Below are positions 41,881-49,546 of a stretch of 64,000 nt of DNA, in pieces. A model generated the notes under the pieces. It worked only from the letters and a program-made list of their open reading frames with translations. It ran no database searches and was not told where the DNA came from. How positions within the stretch are numbered: the first letter of the stretch is position 1; every line of letters begins with the position of its first letter. This stretch comes from Enterocola sp045611845 (GTDB lineage: Bacteria; Bacteroidota; Bacteroidia; Bacteroidales; Paludibacteraceae). Position numbers and translations under genes: made by a program. Where the stretch lies: positions 310,001 to 374,000 of the forward strand of contig JAZKXZ010000025.1 in the NCBI GenBank assembly GCA_045611845.1, in the 5' to 3' direction.

Positions 41881-44637
41881 CTAAATTACGATATTAACGA
41901 TTTTCTTAGGAACAACAATAACCTTCTTAATTGACTTGCCATCTAAGTATTTCGCAGTTTGCTCGTTGTTTAGAGCTATCTCTTCTACTTGTTTTGGATT
42001 TAAATCTGCTGCAAGTTCTAGAGTGAAACGTACTTTACCGTTGAATGAAATTGGATATTTAACAGTGTTTTCTGCTAAGTATTTTTCATCGTGTTTAGGG
42101 AAAGCAGCGTCGCAAACTGTGGTGTCGTTGCCTAAAACGTGATATAACTCTTCTGCTACGTGTGGTGCAAATGGTGCTAGAAGCACTACTAGTGGTTCTA
42201 GGATAGCACGTTTGTTGCATTTTGCAGAGTTTAACTCATTCACGCAAATCATAAATGCAGAAATTGCGGTGTTGAATGAGAAGTGTTCTATATCACTTGT
42301 TACTTTCTTAATAGTTTTGTGAAGTGTTTTAAGTTCTTCTGCTGTTGGTTCAGCGTCAGAAATATTCACATCGTCACCTTTATAGAATAATCCCCAAAGA
42401 CGTTTTAGGAAGCGGTGAACACCGTCGATACCGTTTGTGTCCCAAGGTTTAGATTGTTCTAGAGGTCCTAAGAACATTTCGTAAAGACGTAGTGTGTCTG
42501 CACCGTAGTTTTCTACAATATCGTCTGGGTTTACCACGTTGAACATAGATTTAGACATTTTTTCTACTGCCCAACCGCAAATATATTTGCCATCTTCTAG
42601 GATAAATTCTGCGTTAGCAAAGTCTGGCATCCATGCGCGGAATTTGTCTAGGTCTAGAATGTCGTTTGAGACGATGTTTACATCTACGTGGATTTCTTGT
42701 GTTTTGTATTGGTCTTTTAAGCCTAGTGATACGAATTGGTTTGTGCCAATAACACGATAAACAAAGTTTGAACGACCTTGAATCATACCTTGGTTTATCA
42801 GTTTTTGGAATGGTTCGTCTTTGCAAATTAGGCCTAGGTCAAATAAGAACTTGTTCCAGAAACGGCTATAGATAAGGTGACCTGTAGCGTGTTCTGTACC
42901 ACCAATGTAAAGGTCCACGTTTTGCCAATACTCGTTTGCCTCTGTGCTTACTAGAGCATCGTTGTTGCGTGGGTCCATATAGCGTAGGTAATATGCAGAT
43001 GAACCTGCAAAACCTGGCATAGTGTTTAATTCTAGTTGATAACCTTCTTCTGTTTTCCAGTTTTGAGCACGTCCTAGTGGTGGTTCACCTGTTTCGGTAG
43101 GTAGATATGTGCTGATTTCTGGAAGTAGAAGTGGAAGTTTTTCTACGTCTAGTGTGTAAGGCATTCCTTCTTTGTAATATACTGGGAATGGTTCGCCCCA
43201 ATAACGTTGGCGAGAGAAGATAGCATCGCGAAGACGATAGTTTACTTTTACTTTACCAATACCTTTTTCTGCAATGTAAACTTTTGCTTTTGCGATAGCT
43301 TCTTTCACTTGTAGGCCGTTTAGGAAGCCTGAATTGCACATAATGCCGTCTTTTGCATCGAAGCTTTCTTCGCTCACGTCGCAACCTACAATTACTGGAA
43401 TGATAGGAAGACCAAAGTGTTTAGCGAAAGCGTAGTCGCGGCTATCGTGTGCTGGCACAGCCATAATAGCACCTGTACCATAACCTGCTAGTACGTAGTC
43501 TGAAATCCATACTGGAATTTTGTCGCCAGTGAATGGGTTGATAGCGTAAGCACCTGAGAACACACCGCTCACTTTTCTGTCTGAAATACGTTCACGTTCT
43601 GTACGGCGTTTTACTGCGTCTAGGTATGCTTCTACTTCTGCTTTTTGTTCAGCTGTGGTGATTTGTGCCACATAATCGCTCTCTGGAGCAAGCACCATAA
43701 AGGTAACACCAAATGTGGTATCGGCACGTGTAGTAAACACAGTCATGGTAATGTCGCTATCTGCAATAGCAAAGTCCATTTCTGCACCTTCACTTCTGCC
43801 AATCCAGTTGCGTTGAGTTTCTTTTAGAGAGTCAGTCCAATCGATTTTGTCAAGACCATCTAGAAGACGTTGTGCGTATGCACTTACACGTAAACTCCAT
43901 TGGCGCATTACTTTTTGTTCTACAGGGAAACCGCCACGCACAGAAAGACCTTCGCTAACCTCGTCGTTTGCAAGCACAGTGCCTAGTTGTGGACACCAGT
44001 TTACACTAATGTCTGCTAGGTAAGCTATACGATAGTTCATAAGGATTTCTTGTTGTTTTTTCTCGTCGTAGCTTTTCCACTCTTCTGCTGTGAAGATAGG
44101 GGTTTCTGTGCAAGCTGCTTTTACTTTTGCATTACCTTGTTCGTTGAAAATGTCAACAAGCATGCTAATAGGTTTTGCCGCATCTGCTCTTTGGCAATAC
44201 CAACTGTCGAACATTTTAATAAATGCCCATTGAGTCCATTTGTAGTATTCTGGGTCGCAAGTTTTAATTTCGCGGTCCCAATCGTAGCAGAAACCGATTT
44301 TATCTAATTGTTCGCGGTAGCGTGCAATATTGTTTTTAGTGGTAATTTCTGGGTGTTGACCTGTTTGAATAGCATATTGTTCTGCTGGCAGACCGTATGC
44401 GTCATAACCCATTGGGTGAAGCACGTTGAAGCCTTGAAGTCTTTTATAACGGCTATAAATATCTGAAGCTATGTAGCCAAGTGGGTGACCTACGTGTAGA
44501 CCTGCACCTGATGGATATGGGAACATATCCAATACATAGAATTTTGGTTTACTTTTGTCTGTTTCAACTTTGTAAATGGCATTTTCTTTCCAATATGATT
44601 GCCATTTTTGTTCAATACTCTTAAAATTATATTCCAT
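41881..44637 (-). CDS. leuS: Leucyl-tRNA synthetase (LeuS)
   Basis: This class I synthetase charges tRNA-Leu. The HIGH motif is in YPSGAGLHVGHPLGYIASDI and the KMSKS motif is in VEKMSKSMFNVVNPDDIVEN. The CP1 editing domain contains VFTTRADTTFGVTFMVLAPE and AVPAHDSRDYAFAKHFGLP. At 918 residues it is longer than E. coli LeuS. The extra segment before KMSKS (EIHVDVNIVSNDILDLDKFR and following) is common in Bacteroidota. Confidence 0.97.
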   Translation of the reverse strand: MEYNFKSIEQKWQSYWKENAIYKVETDKSKPKFYVLDMFPYPSGAGLHVGHPLGYIASDIYSRYKRLQGFNVLHPMGYDAYGLPAEQYAIQTGQHPEITTKNNIARYREQLDKIGFCYDWDREIKTCDPEYYKWTQWAFIKMFDSWYCQRADAAKPISMLVDIFNEQGNAKVKAACTETPIFTAEEWKSYDEKKQQEILMNYRIAYLADISVNWCPQLGTVLANDEVSEGLSVRGGFPVEQKVMRQWSLRVSAYAQRLLDGLDKIDWTDSLKETQRNWIGRSEGAEMDFAIADSDITMTVFTTRADTTFGVTFMVLAPESDYVAQITTAEQKAEVEAYLDAVKRRTERERISDRKVSGVFSGAYAINPFTGDKIPVWISDYVLAGYGTGAIMAVPAHDSRDYAFAKHFGLPIIPVIVGCDVSEESFDAKDGIMCNSGFLNGLQVKEAIAKAKVYIAEKGIGKVKVNYRLRDAIFSRQRYWGEPFPVYYKEGMPYTLDVEKLPLLLPEISTYLPTETGEPPLGRAQNWKTEEGYQLELNTMPGFAGSSAYYLRYMDPRNNDALVSTEANEYWQNVDLYIGGTEHATGHLIYSRFWNKFLFDLGLICKDEPFQKLINQGMIQGRSNFVYRVIGTNQFVSLGLKDQYKTQEIHVDVNIVSNDILDLDKFRAWMPDFANAEFILEDGKYICGWAVEKMSKSMFNVVNPDDIVENYGADTLRLYEMFLGPLEQSKPWDTNGIDGVHRFLKRLWGLFYKGDDVNISDAEPTAEELKTLHKTIKKVTSDIEHFSFNTAISAFMICVNELNSAKCNKRAILEPLVVLLAPFAPHVAEELYHVLGNDTTVCDAAFPKHDEKYLAENTVKYPISFNGKVRFTLELAADLNPKQVEEIALNNEQTAKYLDGKSIKKVIVVPKKIVNIVI

Positions 44638-44715
44638 CTGAACGTATTTTTTATAATCGGCACAAAATTAATAAAAAATTAGGACTTAACTCCCTTTTTG
44701 TATGCATAAAATCTT

Positions 44716-44723
44716 TATCTTTG
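44716..44723 (+). promoter_or_regulatory. -7 box of cysM
   Basis: TATCTTTG lies 27 bases before the ATG. TTTTTG ends at 44700, 15 bases upstream, a shorter spacing than usual, so the -33 box is uncertain. Confidence 0.5.
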
Positions 44724-44750
44724 CGGTTCAAAGAAAAGAAATAAAATAAT

Positions 44751-45644
44751 ATGAATAATATTCTAGATTTAATTGGCAATACACCTCTTGTGAGAGTCTC
44801 TGACGACCTTAACATTTACGCAAAATGTGAATTTCTTAACCCAGGCGGTAGCATAAAAGACCGCGTGGCATACAATATGATTTGCCAAGCAGAAAAAGAT
44901 GGCAAACTAAGACCAGGTATGACTATCGTGGAACCAACTTCTGGCAATACTGGTATTGGTCTTGCACTTGTGGGTGTGCGTAAAGGTTATAAAGTGATAA
45001 TCGTGATGCCAGAAAATATGTCTGAAGAACGTAAACGCATTATCCGTTGCCTTGGTGCAGGTCTTGAACTTACTCCAAAAGAACTTAGCCTAGACGGAGC
45101 AGTGCGCCGTGCAGAAGAAATTGCTGCAGACCTTGGTGAAAACGCCTTTATTCCTCAACAATTTGTAAACCCAAACAATCCAGATATTCACTATCGCACC
45201 ACAGCAGTAGAACTATACGAACAAATGGCTGGCGAAATTGATATTTTCGTATCAGGTCTTGGTAGTGGTGGTACACTGCAAGGTATAGGTAAATTTTTAA
45301 AAGAGAAAAATCCAAATATTAAGATTGTGGCAGTGGAGCCAAAAGATGTGTCTGCTCTTCTTGGTCACGAACCAGGTCTTCACCAAATTCAAGGAATTGG
45401 CGATGGTTTCATTCCAGAAGTGCTTGATACTAAATTAATTGATGAAGTAGTGGAAGTGTCTGATGCTGACGCAATCTATACCACTCGCAAAATGGCAGAG
45501 GTGTATGGACTTCTTTGCGGAACTTCTTCTGGTGCCAACGTGTGGGCTGCCATTCAAATGGCAAACAAATATGGCAAAGAAAAACGCGTAGCCACAATAC
45601 TTGCAGACCGTATTGAGAGATATTTCAGTACTAACCTTTTATAG
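44751..45644 (+). CDS. cysM: Cysteine synthase, CysM-like (PLP-dependent)
   Basis: This fold-type II PLP enzyme makes cysteine from O-acetylserine and sulfide or thiosulfate. The PLP lysine is in FLNPGGSIKDRVAYNM, the asparagine loop is VEPTSGNTGIGLALVG and the phosphate loop is VSGLGSGGTLQGIGKFL. The final GERYFST-like end (DRIERYFSTNLL) favours CysM over CysK. The length of 297 residues is normal. The gene is monocistronic as far as can be seen, followed by tRNA-Arg. Confidence 0.88.
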   Translation: MNNILDLIGNTPLVRVSDDLNIYAKCEFLNPGGSIKDRVAYNMICQAEKDGKLRPGMTIVEPTSGNTGIGLALVGVRKGYKVIIVMPENMSEERKRIIRCLGAGLELTPKELSLDGAVRRAEEIAADLGENAFIPQQFVNPNNPDIHYRTTAVELYEQMAGEIDIFVSGLGSGGTLQGIGKFLKEKNPNIKIVAVEPKDVSALLGHEPGLHQIQGIGDGFIPEVLDTKLIDEVVEVSDADAIYTTRKMAEVYGLLCGTSSGANVWAAIQMANKYGKEKRVATILADRIERYFSTNLL

Positions 45645-45704
45645 GTCTATTTTAGAGGTAAAAAATAAACCTAAAGTATATAGAGGTATTATTTGTTTAA
45701 ATTC

Positions 45705-45735
45705 TTTTGATTTTAAATAAATTGTATTATCTTTG
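45705..45735 (+). promoter_or_regulatory. Promoter of tRNA-Arg
   Basis: TTTTG (45705-45709) and TATCTTTG (45728-45735) are 18 bases apart, a full consensus match. The tRNA begins 21 bases after the -7 box. Confidence 0.8.
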
Positions 45736-45755
45736 TGGTCGCAAATTTTGCGGAT

Positions 45756-45829
45756 GGTCTCGTAGCTCAGCTGGATAGAGCAACAGCCTTCTAAGCTGTG
45801 GGTCGTGGGTTCGAATCCCGCCGGGATCA
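45756..45829 (+). tRNA. tRNA-Arg (anticodon UCU)
   Basis: The 74-nt cloverleaf folds cleanly. The acceptor arms GGTCTCG and CGGGATC pair (two G-U). The D arm is in AGCTCAGCTGGATAGAGC, the anticodon arm is ACAGC-CTTCTAA-GCTGT with anticodon TCT, and the T arm is GTGGG-TTCGAAT-CCCGC. The discriminator is A. CCA is not encoded. Confidence 0.95.
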
Positions 45830-45870
45830 CAACAAAAGGGTTTACACATCGTGTAAACCCTTTTGTTGTG
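45828..45870 (+). terminator. Hairpin terminator of tRNA-Arg
   Basis: The sequences 45828-45847 and 45851-45870 form a perfect 20-bp inverted repeat with a three-base loop (ATC). The left arm starts at the last two bases of the mature tRNA. The T-rich 3' arm contains CCCTTTTGTTGTG. It would stop transcription but also places a very stable hairpin at the tRNA 3' processing site. Confidence 0.75.
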
Positions 45871-45888
45871 ATAAACATTCTATATATA

Positions 45889-45950
45889 CGTGCCCAAGGC
45901 ACGGCACCCAGAAGGGTGCTAGTTACCTTCGGTAACGGCTTCTGGAAACT
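45889..45950. other. Cluster of short palindromes, possible structured element
   Basis: Consecutive hairpins: CGTGCC-CAA-GGCACG, GCACCC-AGAA-GGGTGC, GTTACC-TTC-GGTAAC and AAAC-TTTA-GTTT. The segment CCAGAAG (45908-45914) can instead pair with CTTCTGG (45939-45945), which excludes the second hairpin. It lies between tRNA-Arg and the end of the convergent esterase gene and looks more like a repetitive palindromic cluster than coding sequence. Identity unknown. Confidence 0.55.
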
Positions 45951-45987
45951 TTAGTTTTCGCTCTCTTTTTTGTTATCAATACTTATT

Positions 45988-47016
45988 TTATTTTGCGTAA
46001 AGGTAGGTTAGAGGTACGTCAACACGTTTGCACCATGATGCCTCGTCGTGCGATGTACCAGGATAGAAACCATAGCTTAACTTGCCGTTTTCTACTGTGT
46101 AACCTTTTTCTTGAGGAATAGAAATTAATTCGTCCCAGAATGGTACATAGTAGTAATCTGATGTTTTGTCGCCACAGTCGAAGTAGATTTTGTGGTTGCC
46201 ATCGGTAGGAAGTTTGTCTCTTAGGTATGCAAATACAGCTTCTGCCCAGCATGTTTCACCGCTAACACTCATGTGTGTTGATACGCAAATTGCAGTGCCG
46301 AAAATATCTGGACGTTCGCACATTGCATAGAATGAAGCAAGACCACCCATACTAGAACCCATCACTGCAGTGTTTTCCATATCTGGTAGAGTTGAGAATG
46401 TAGAGTCAATCATAGGTTTGATTGTATTTACAATTAGGTCTACATATTCGTCACCTCTAATTTCTTTTTTGCAATAGCCCTCAAAACCAGTGGTGGTGTA
46501 TTTTTCGTGGTCGAAGTATTCAGTAAGCACTTTTTCTGGCATAAGGTCGCACACGCGAGTGGCGTCGATACTCCAAATACCCACTGCGATAAAAGGTTTA
46601 ATTTTGCCTTCTGCAATTAGTCTGCCACCCACTTCGTCGATTTCCCATGCTTGTTTGTTCCAAGAAGATTTTGCGTCGTAAAGGTTTTGACCATCGTGAA
46701 GATAAAGAACTGGATATTTTTCATCTGGTGTATAGCAGTCTGGCACCCAAATGTCTAGGTTTACAGTGCTTTTAAATGTTTCGCCTTTAACAGAAGTTCT
46801 GTAAAGTTTACCTGTGGTAACTGCTTTTGGAGATTTTTTAAAACTAATACCATTTTCATCCACAGCTGGAGCTTCTGGCTCAGCAGGAGTTTGTGGTTCA
46901 TTAGGTGTAGTTTGCTCTGTGTCTGGTGCTTCTGGTGTTTCTGGAATATCAGGAGTTTCTCCTTTGCATGCCGCCAATATTAGGGCTGCGCTTAAAAGTA
47001 AAAAGATTTTTTTCAT
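45988..47016 (-). CDS. Esterase-family alpha/beta hydrolase lipoprotein
   Basis: The lipoprotein signal MKKIFLLLSAALILAACKGE is followed by a Pro/Glu/Thr-rich linker (TPDIPETPEAPDTEQTTPNE and on) and a PF00756-type esterase domain. The nucleophile elbow is AVMGSSMGGLASFYAM; a probable acid is in YFDCGDKTSDYYYVPFWDEL and the histidine is in YPGTSHDEASWCKR. Similar enzymes remove ferulic or acetyl groups from plant polysaccharides or hydrolyse siderophores; the substrate is not known. It has 342 residues. Confidence 0.85.
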   Translation of the reverse strand: MKKIFLLLSAALILAACKGETPDIPETPEAPDTEQTTPNEPQTPAEPEAPAVDENGISFKKSPKAVTTGKLYRTSVKGETFKSTVNLDIWVPDCYTPDEKYPVLYLHDGQNLYDAKSSWNKQAWEIDEVGGRLIAEGKIKPFIAVGIWSIDATRVCDLMPEKVLTEYFDHEKYTTTGFEGYCKKEIRGDEYVDLIVNTIKPMIDSTFSTLPDMENTAVMGSSMGGLASFYAMCERPDIFGTAICVSTHMSVSGETCWAEAVFAYLRDKLPTDGNHKIYFDCGDKTSDYYYVPFWDELISIPQEKGYTVENGKLSYGFYPGTSHDEASWCKRVDVPLTYLYAK

Positions 47017-47045
47017 ATTGATTTGATTTTAAGTGTGATTTATGT

Positions 47046-49400
47046 TTAGAACGGATAGCCTACGGCGAAGTGTAGGGCTGTGTCTTTTACGATATTCCAA
47101 CCAGGAACGAAACGCCAACGCTCGCCATCGCCACGAGAAGGGTCGAATGCTTTAATACCCCAGTCTAGTCGAAGTACGAAATAGTCGAAGTTTAGTCTTA
47201 GACCAATACCGTAGCCAAGAGCAATTTGTTCGTAGAATTTATCAAATTTAAATTGACCACCAGGTTGGCCTTCGTCTTTTAGTGTCCAAATATTACCAGC
47301 GTCGATAAATGCTGCAATCTCTAGTAGCCAAACAAGTTTTGTTCTGTATTCTAGGTTTATGTTGAATTTTATGTCGCCAGACTGCTTCATATAGTCGATA
47401 GTAGATCCTGCATTGTAAGAACCAGGACCTAGTGAACGTGCCGACCATGCACGCACGCTATTGGCGCCACCACCATAGTAACGTTTTTCGAATGGTAGGA
47501 TGGTAGAGTTTAAGTATGGTACACCTACGCCTAATCCTATGTGATATACTAATGAGTTTTTATTATCCACAAGGTGAGTATAACTAAAGTCGAAGTCTGC
47601 TTTAGCATATTGTGCAAATGGAATATTTCCAAGAAGATATGAGCCATTGGCATCGGTATTGGCTTTTGCTCCGTAGCATATACCATAAAGAAGGTTGCCC
47701 GCAATTTCTGCAGATGCACGCACATTGTAGAAATTGTTGTATGATTCGTTTTTCTTGTTGGTGAATGAAATGCCATAACCAGCACTCATAATAAAGTGGT
47801 CTTCGTAACTATATTTCAGAAGTGAATTGTTGATTGTTTTCCTGAAATTGTCTGAGATATATGGCAGATATACATAATTTAAGTCTAGCAAACTCACAGA
47901 GTGGTTTATTCTTTGCTTTGTTTGCCAATTGTATCTCATACCAAGACCAGCAATAATACGTGAATATTCGTCGCGGATTTGGTAACTAAAGTTTAAGTGC
48001 AATTCTGTGTTTGAAGTATTGTCTTGGAAGAATTTTCTGCCTACAAATGGGAATAAAATGGTAGGGAAACCAATACTAGCCTCTGTGCCAACTTCCCAAA
48101 TAGAGCGATGACCAATGATAGATTCGTTTGCTCCACGCACTTGAAACTTAAACTGTTCGCCTCCTTTGAATATGTTGTTGTGGCTGTATCCTAGTTTACC
48201 TGCTATACCAAAGTCGCCTTCGTTGTTTGTGCCTTCTAGTTCAAAACTAAACGATTGTATTTTATCTGGTGTGATAACGATATTACAATCTAGTTGTTTC
48301 ATTCTAATGGTGTCGTTGGTAGATGATGTTTCGATACCATAAAGCAAACTATCTTGTTGTAGAGCGTTTTCTACAATTCTAATGCTATCTTCTGCCTCGT
48401 TGAAAGATACGTTTAGATATTTAAATATCTTAAGGGATGCAAGTTTTGCGTATGTTTGGTCAACAGTTTTTTCGTTGTATAAAGAGTTGCTACTTATGCT
48501 AGTAAGATTGTGTAGTGTGCTTTTTCTAACGAAATCGTTGTTGGAATAGATATTTAGATCTTTATATTTTTCGTATTGCATTGTAGATATAGCACTGTCG
48601 TTTGATAGTGATGCTACGTCGTCTGTTAGAAAATAGTTTACATTTCTAACATTGTATTTTTCGTGCTCTATGCTTATAAACTCATTTCTACCAACAAGTT
48701 TACGCATTGGTCGCACAATCATGTCTATTCTCACTTGTTTGTTGCCCACTGCAGTGTCGGCAAGAAATCCTATATAGTCTTTGTCGAAAGTAAAGAATCC
48801 TTCTGTTTTAAGTAGGTCGGCAATTCTGCTTCTTTCTTTTTCAAGTACATCTATATCAAATAAATCACCTCTTTTGATAAGTGAGTTTGTGGTATCTGCT
48901 AGTACAATCTCTTCTATTTCGTCATTTTTGATTTTGTATCTAATGTCTTTTATTCTATATGGAGTGCTAGCAGTAATGGTGTATTTTACCTTTGCTTTTT
49001 TCTTTTTAAATGTGGTGGTGTGATCTACTTTTGCATTTAAGTAGCCTTTGTTGTTCATGGCTTTTTTAAGCTCGTTTGCCGACGATTCTACTAGAGTAGA
49101 GTCGTAGATAACAGGAGCGTCACCAATTTTTTGCAGGAAACGGTTTATCCATAGTGTGGTGTCTGGGCTAGATATGCTATAAAGTCCAAGGTTGAATGGA
49201 ATAAACTTGAAAAGTTTTAGGTTTGGTTGTTGGCGTAGGTAAACACTAAAGTCTGTGTCTTTTATGTCTTTGCTGTCGGCAGTAATGCTTACGTGGTCGA
49301 GTAGATATTGTCCTTCAGGTACGTATTTAGTTACGTTGCAACTACTTAGTAGCAACGCAAGCGAAAATATGATATAAAGGATAAATCTATTTCTTCTCAT
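47046..49400 (-). CDS. tamL: TamL-type outer-membrane assembly lipoprotein (BamA/TamA superfamily)
   Basis: The protein starts with a lipoprotein signal (RFILYIIFSLALLLSSCNVT). POTRA-like domains cover about residues 25-330 (LKKAMNNKGYLNAKVDHTTT, KVKYTITASTPYRIKDIRY and others), and the C-terminal half is a beta-barrel with the superfamily motifs RYYGGGANSVRAWSARSLGP and GDIKFNINLEYR and a final FAVGYPF. A lipid-anchored TamA relative is a Bacteroidota feature. It has 784 residues. A tamB partner is not in the window. Confidence 0.85.
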   Translation of the reverse strand: MRRNRFILYIIFSLALLLSSCNVTKYVPEGQYLLDHVSITADSKDIKDTDFSVYLRQQPNLKLFKFIPFNLGLYSISSPDTTLWINRFLQKIGDAPVIYDSTLVESSANELKKAMNNKGYLNAKVDHTTTFKKKKAKVKYTITASTPYRIKDIRYKIKNDEIEEIVLADTTNSLIKRGDLFDIDVLEKERSRIADLLKTEGFFTFDKDYIGFLADTAVGNKQVRIDMIVRPMRKLVGRNEFISIEHEKYNVRNVNYFLTDDVASLSNDSAISTMQYEKYKDLNIYSNNDFVRKSTLHNLTSISSNSLYNEKTVDQTYAKLASLKIFKYLNVSFNEAEDSIRIVENALQQDSLLYGIETSSTNDTIRMKQLDCNIVITPDKIQSFSFELEGTNNEGDFGIAGKLGYSHNNIFKGGEQFKFQVRGANESIIGHRSIWEVGTEASIGFPTILFPFVGRKFFQDNTSNTELHLNFSYQIRDEYSRIIAGLGMRYNWQTKQRINHSVSLLDLNYVYLPYISDNFRKTINNSLLKYSYEDHFIMSAGYGISFTNKKNESYNNFYNVRASAEIAGNLLYGICYGAKANTDANGSYLLGNIPFAQYAKADFDFSYTHLVDNKNSLVYHIGLGVGVPYLNSTILPFEKRYYGGGANSVRAWSARSLGPGSYNAGSTIDYMKQSGDIKFNINLEYRTKLVWLLEIAAFIDAGNIWTLKDEGQPGGQFKFDKFYEQIALGYGIGLRLNFDYFVLRLDWGIKAFDPSRGDGERWRFVPGWNIVKDTALHFAVGYPF

Positions 49401-49493
49401 TTTATAAAACTATGAGTGGCGATATTTTGTCCACAATCTACAAAAATAATATAAAAATATAAGAAATAGACAAATTTCGGCTGAAATATATAC

Positions 49494-49525
49494 AAAAAAG
49501 AAGCTCCCAATTTCTTGGGAGCTTC
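49494..49525 (-). terminator. Intrinsic terminator of the glucan phosphorylase gene
   Basis: An 11-bp perfect stem GAAGCTCCCAA/TTGGGAGCTTC with a four-base loop is followed on the minus strand by T6. Confidence 0.9.
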
Positions 49526-49546
49526 ACGTTATATAATCTTATAAGA

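Noticed and set aside
45639..45902. 87-codon minus-strand frame across tRNA-Arg
   Set aside because: It is antisense to a clear tRNA and its hairpin, so coding is very unlikely.
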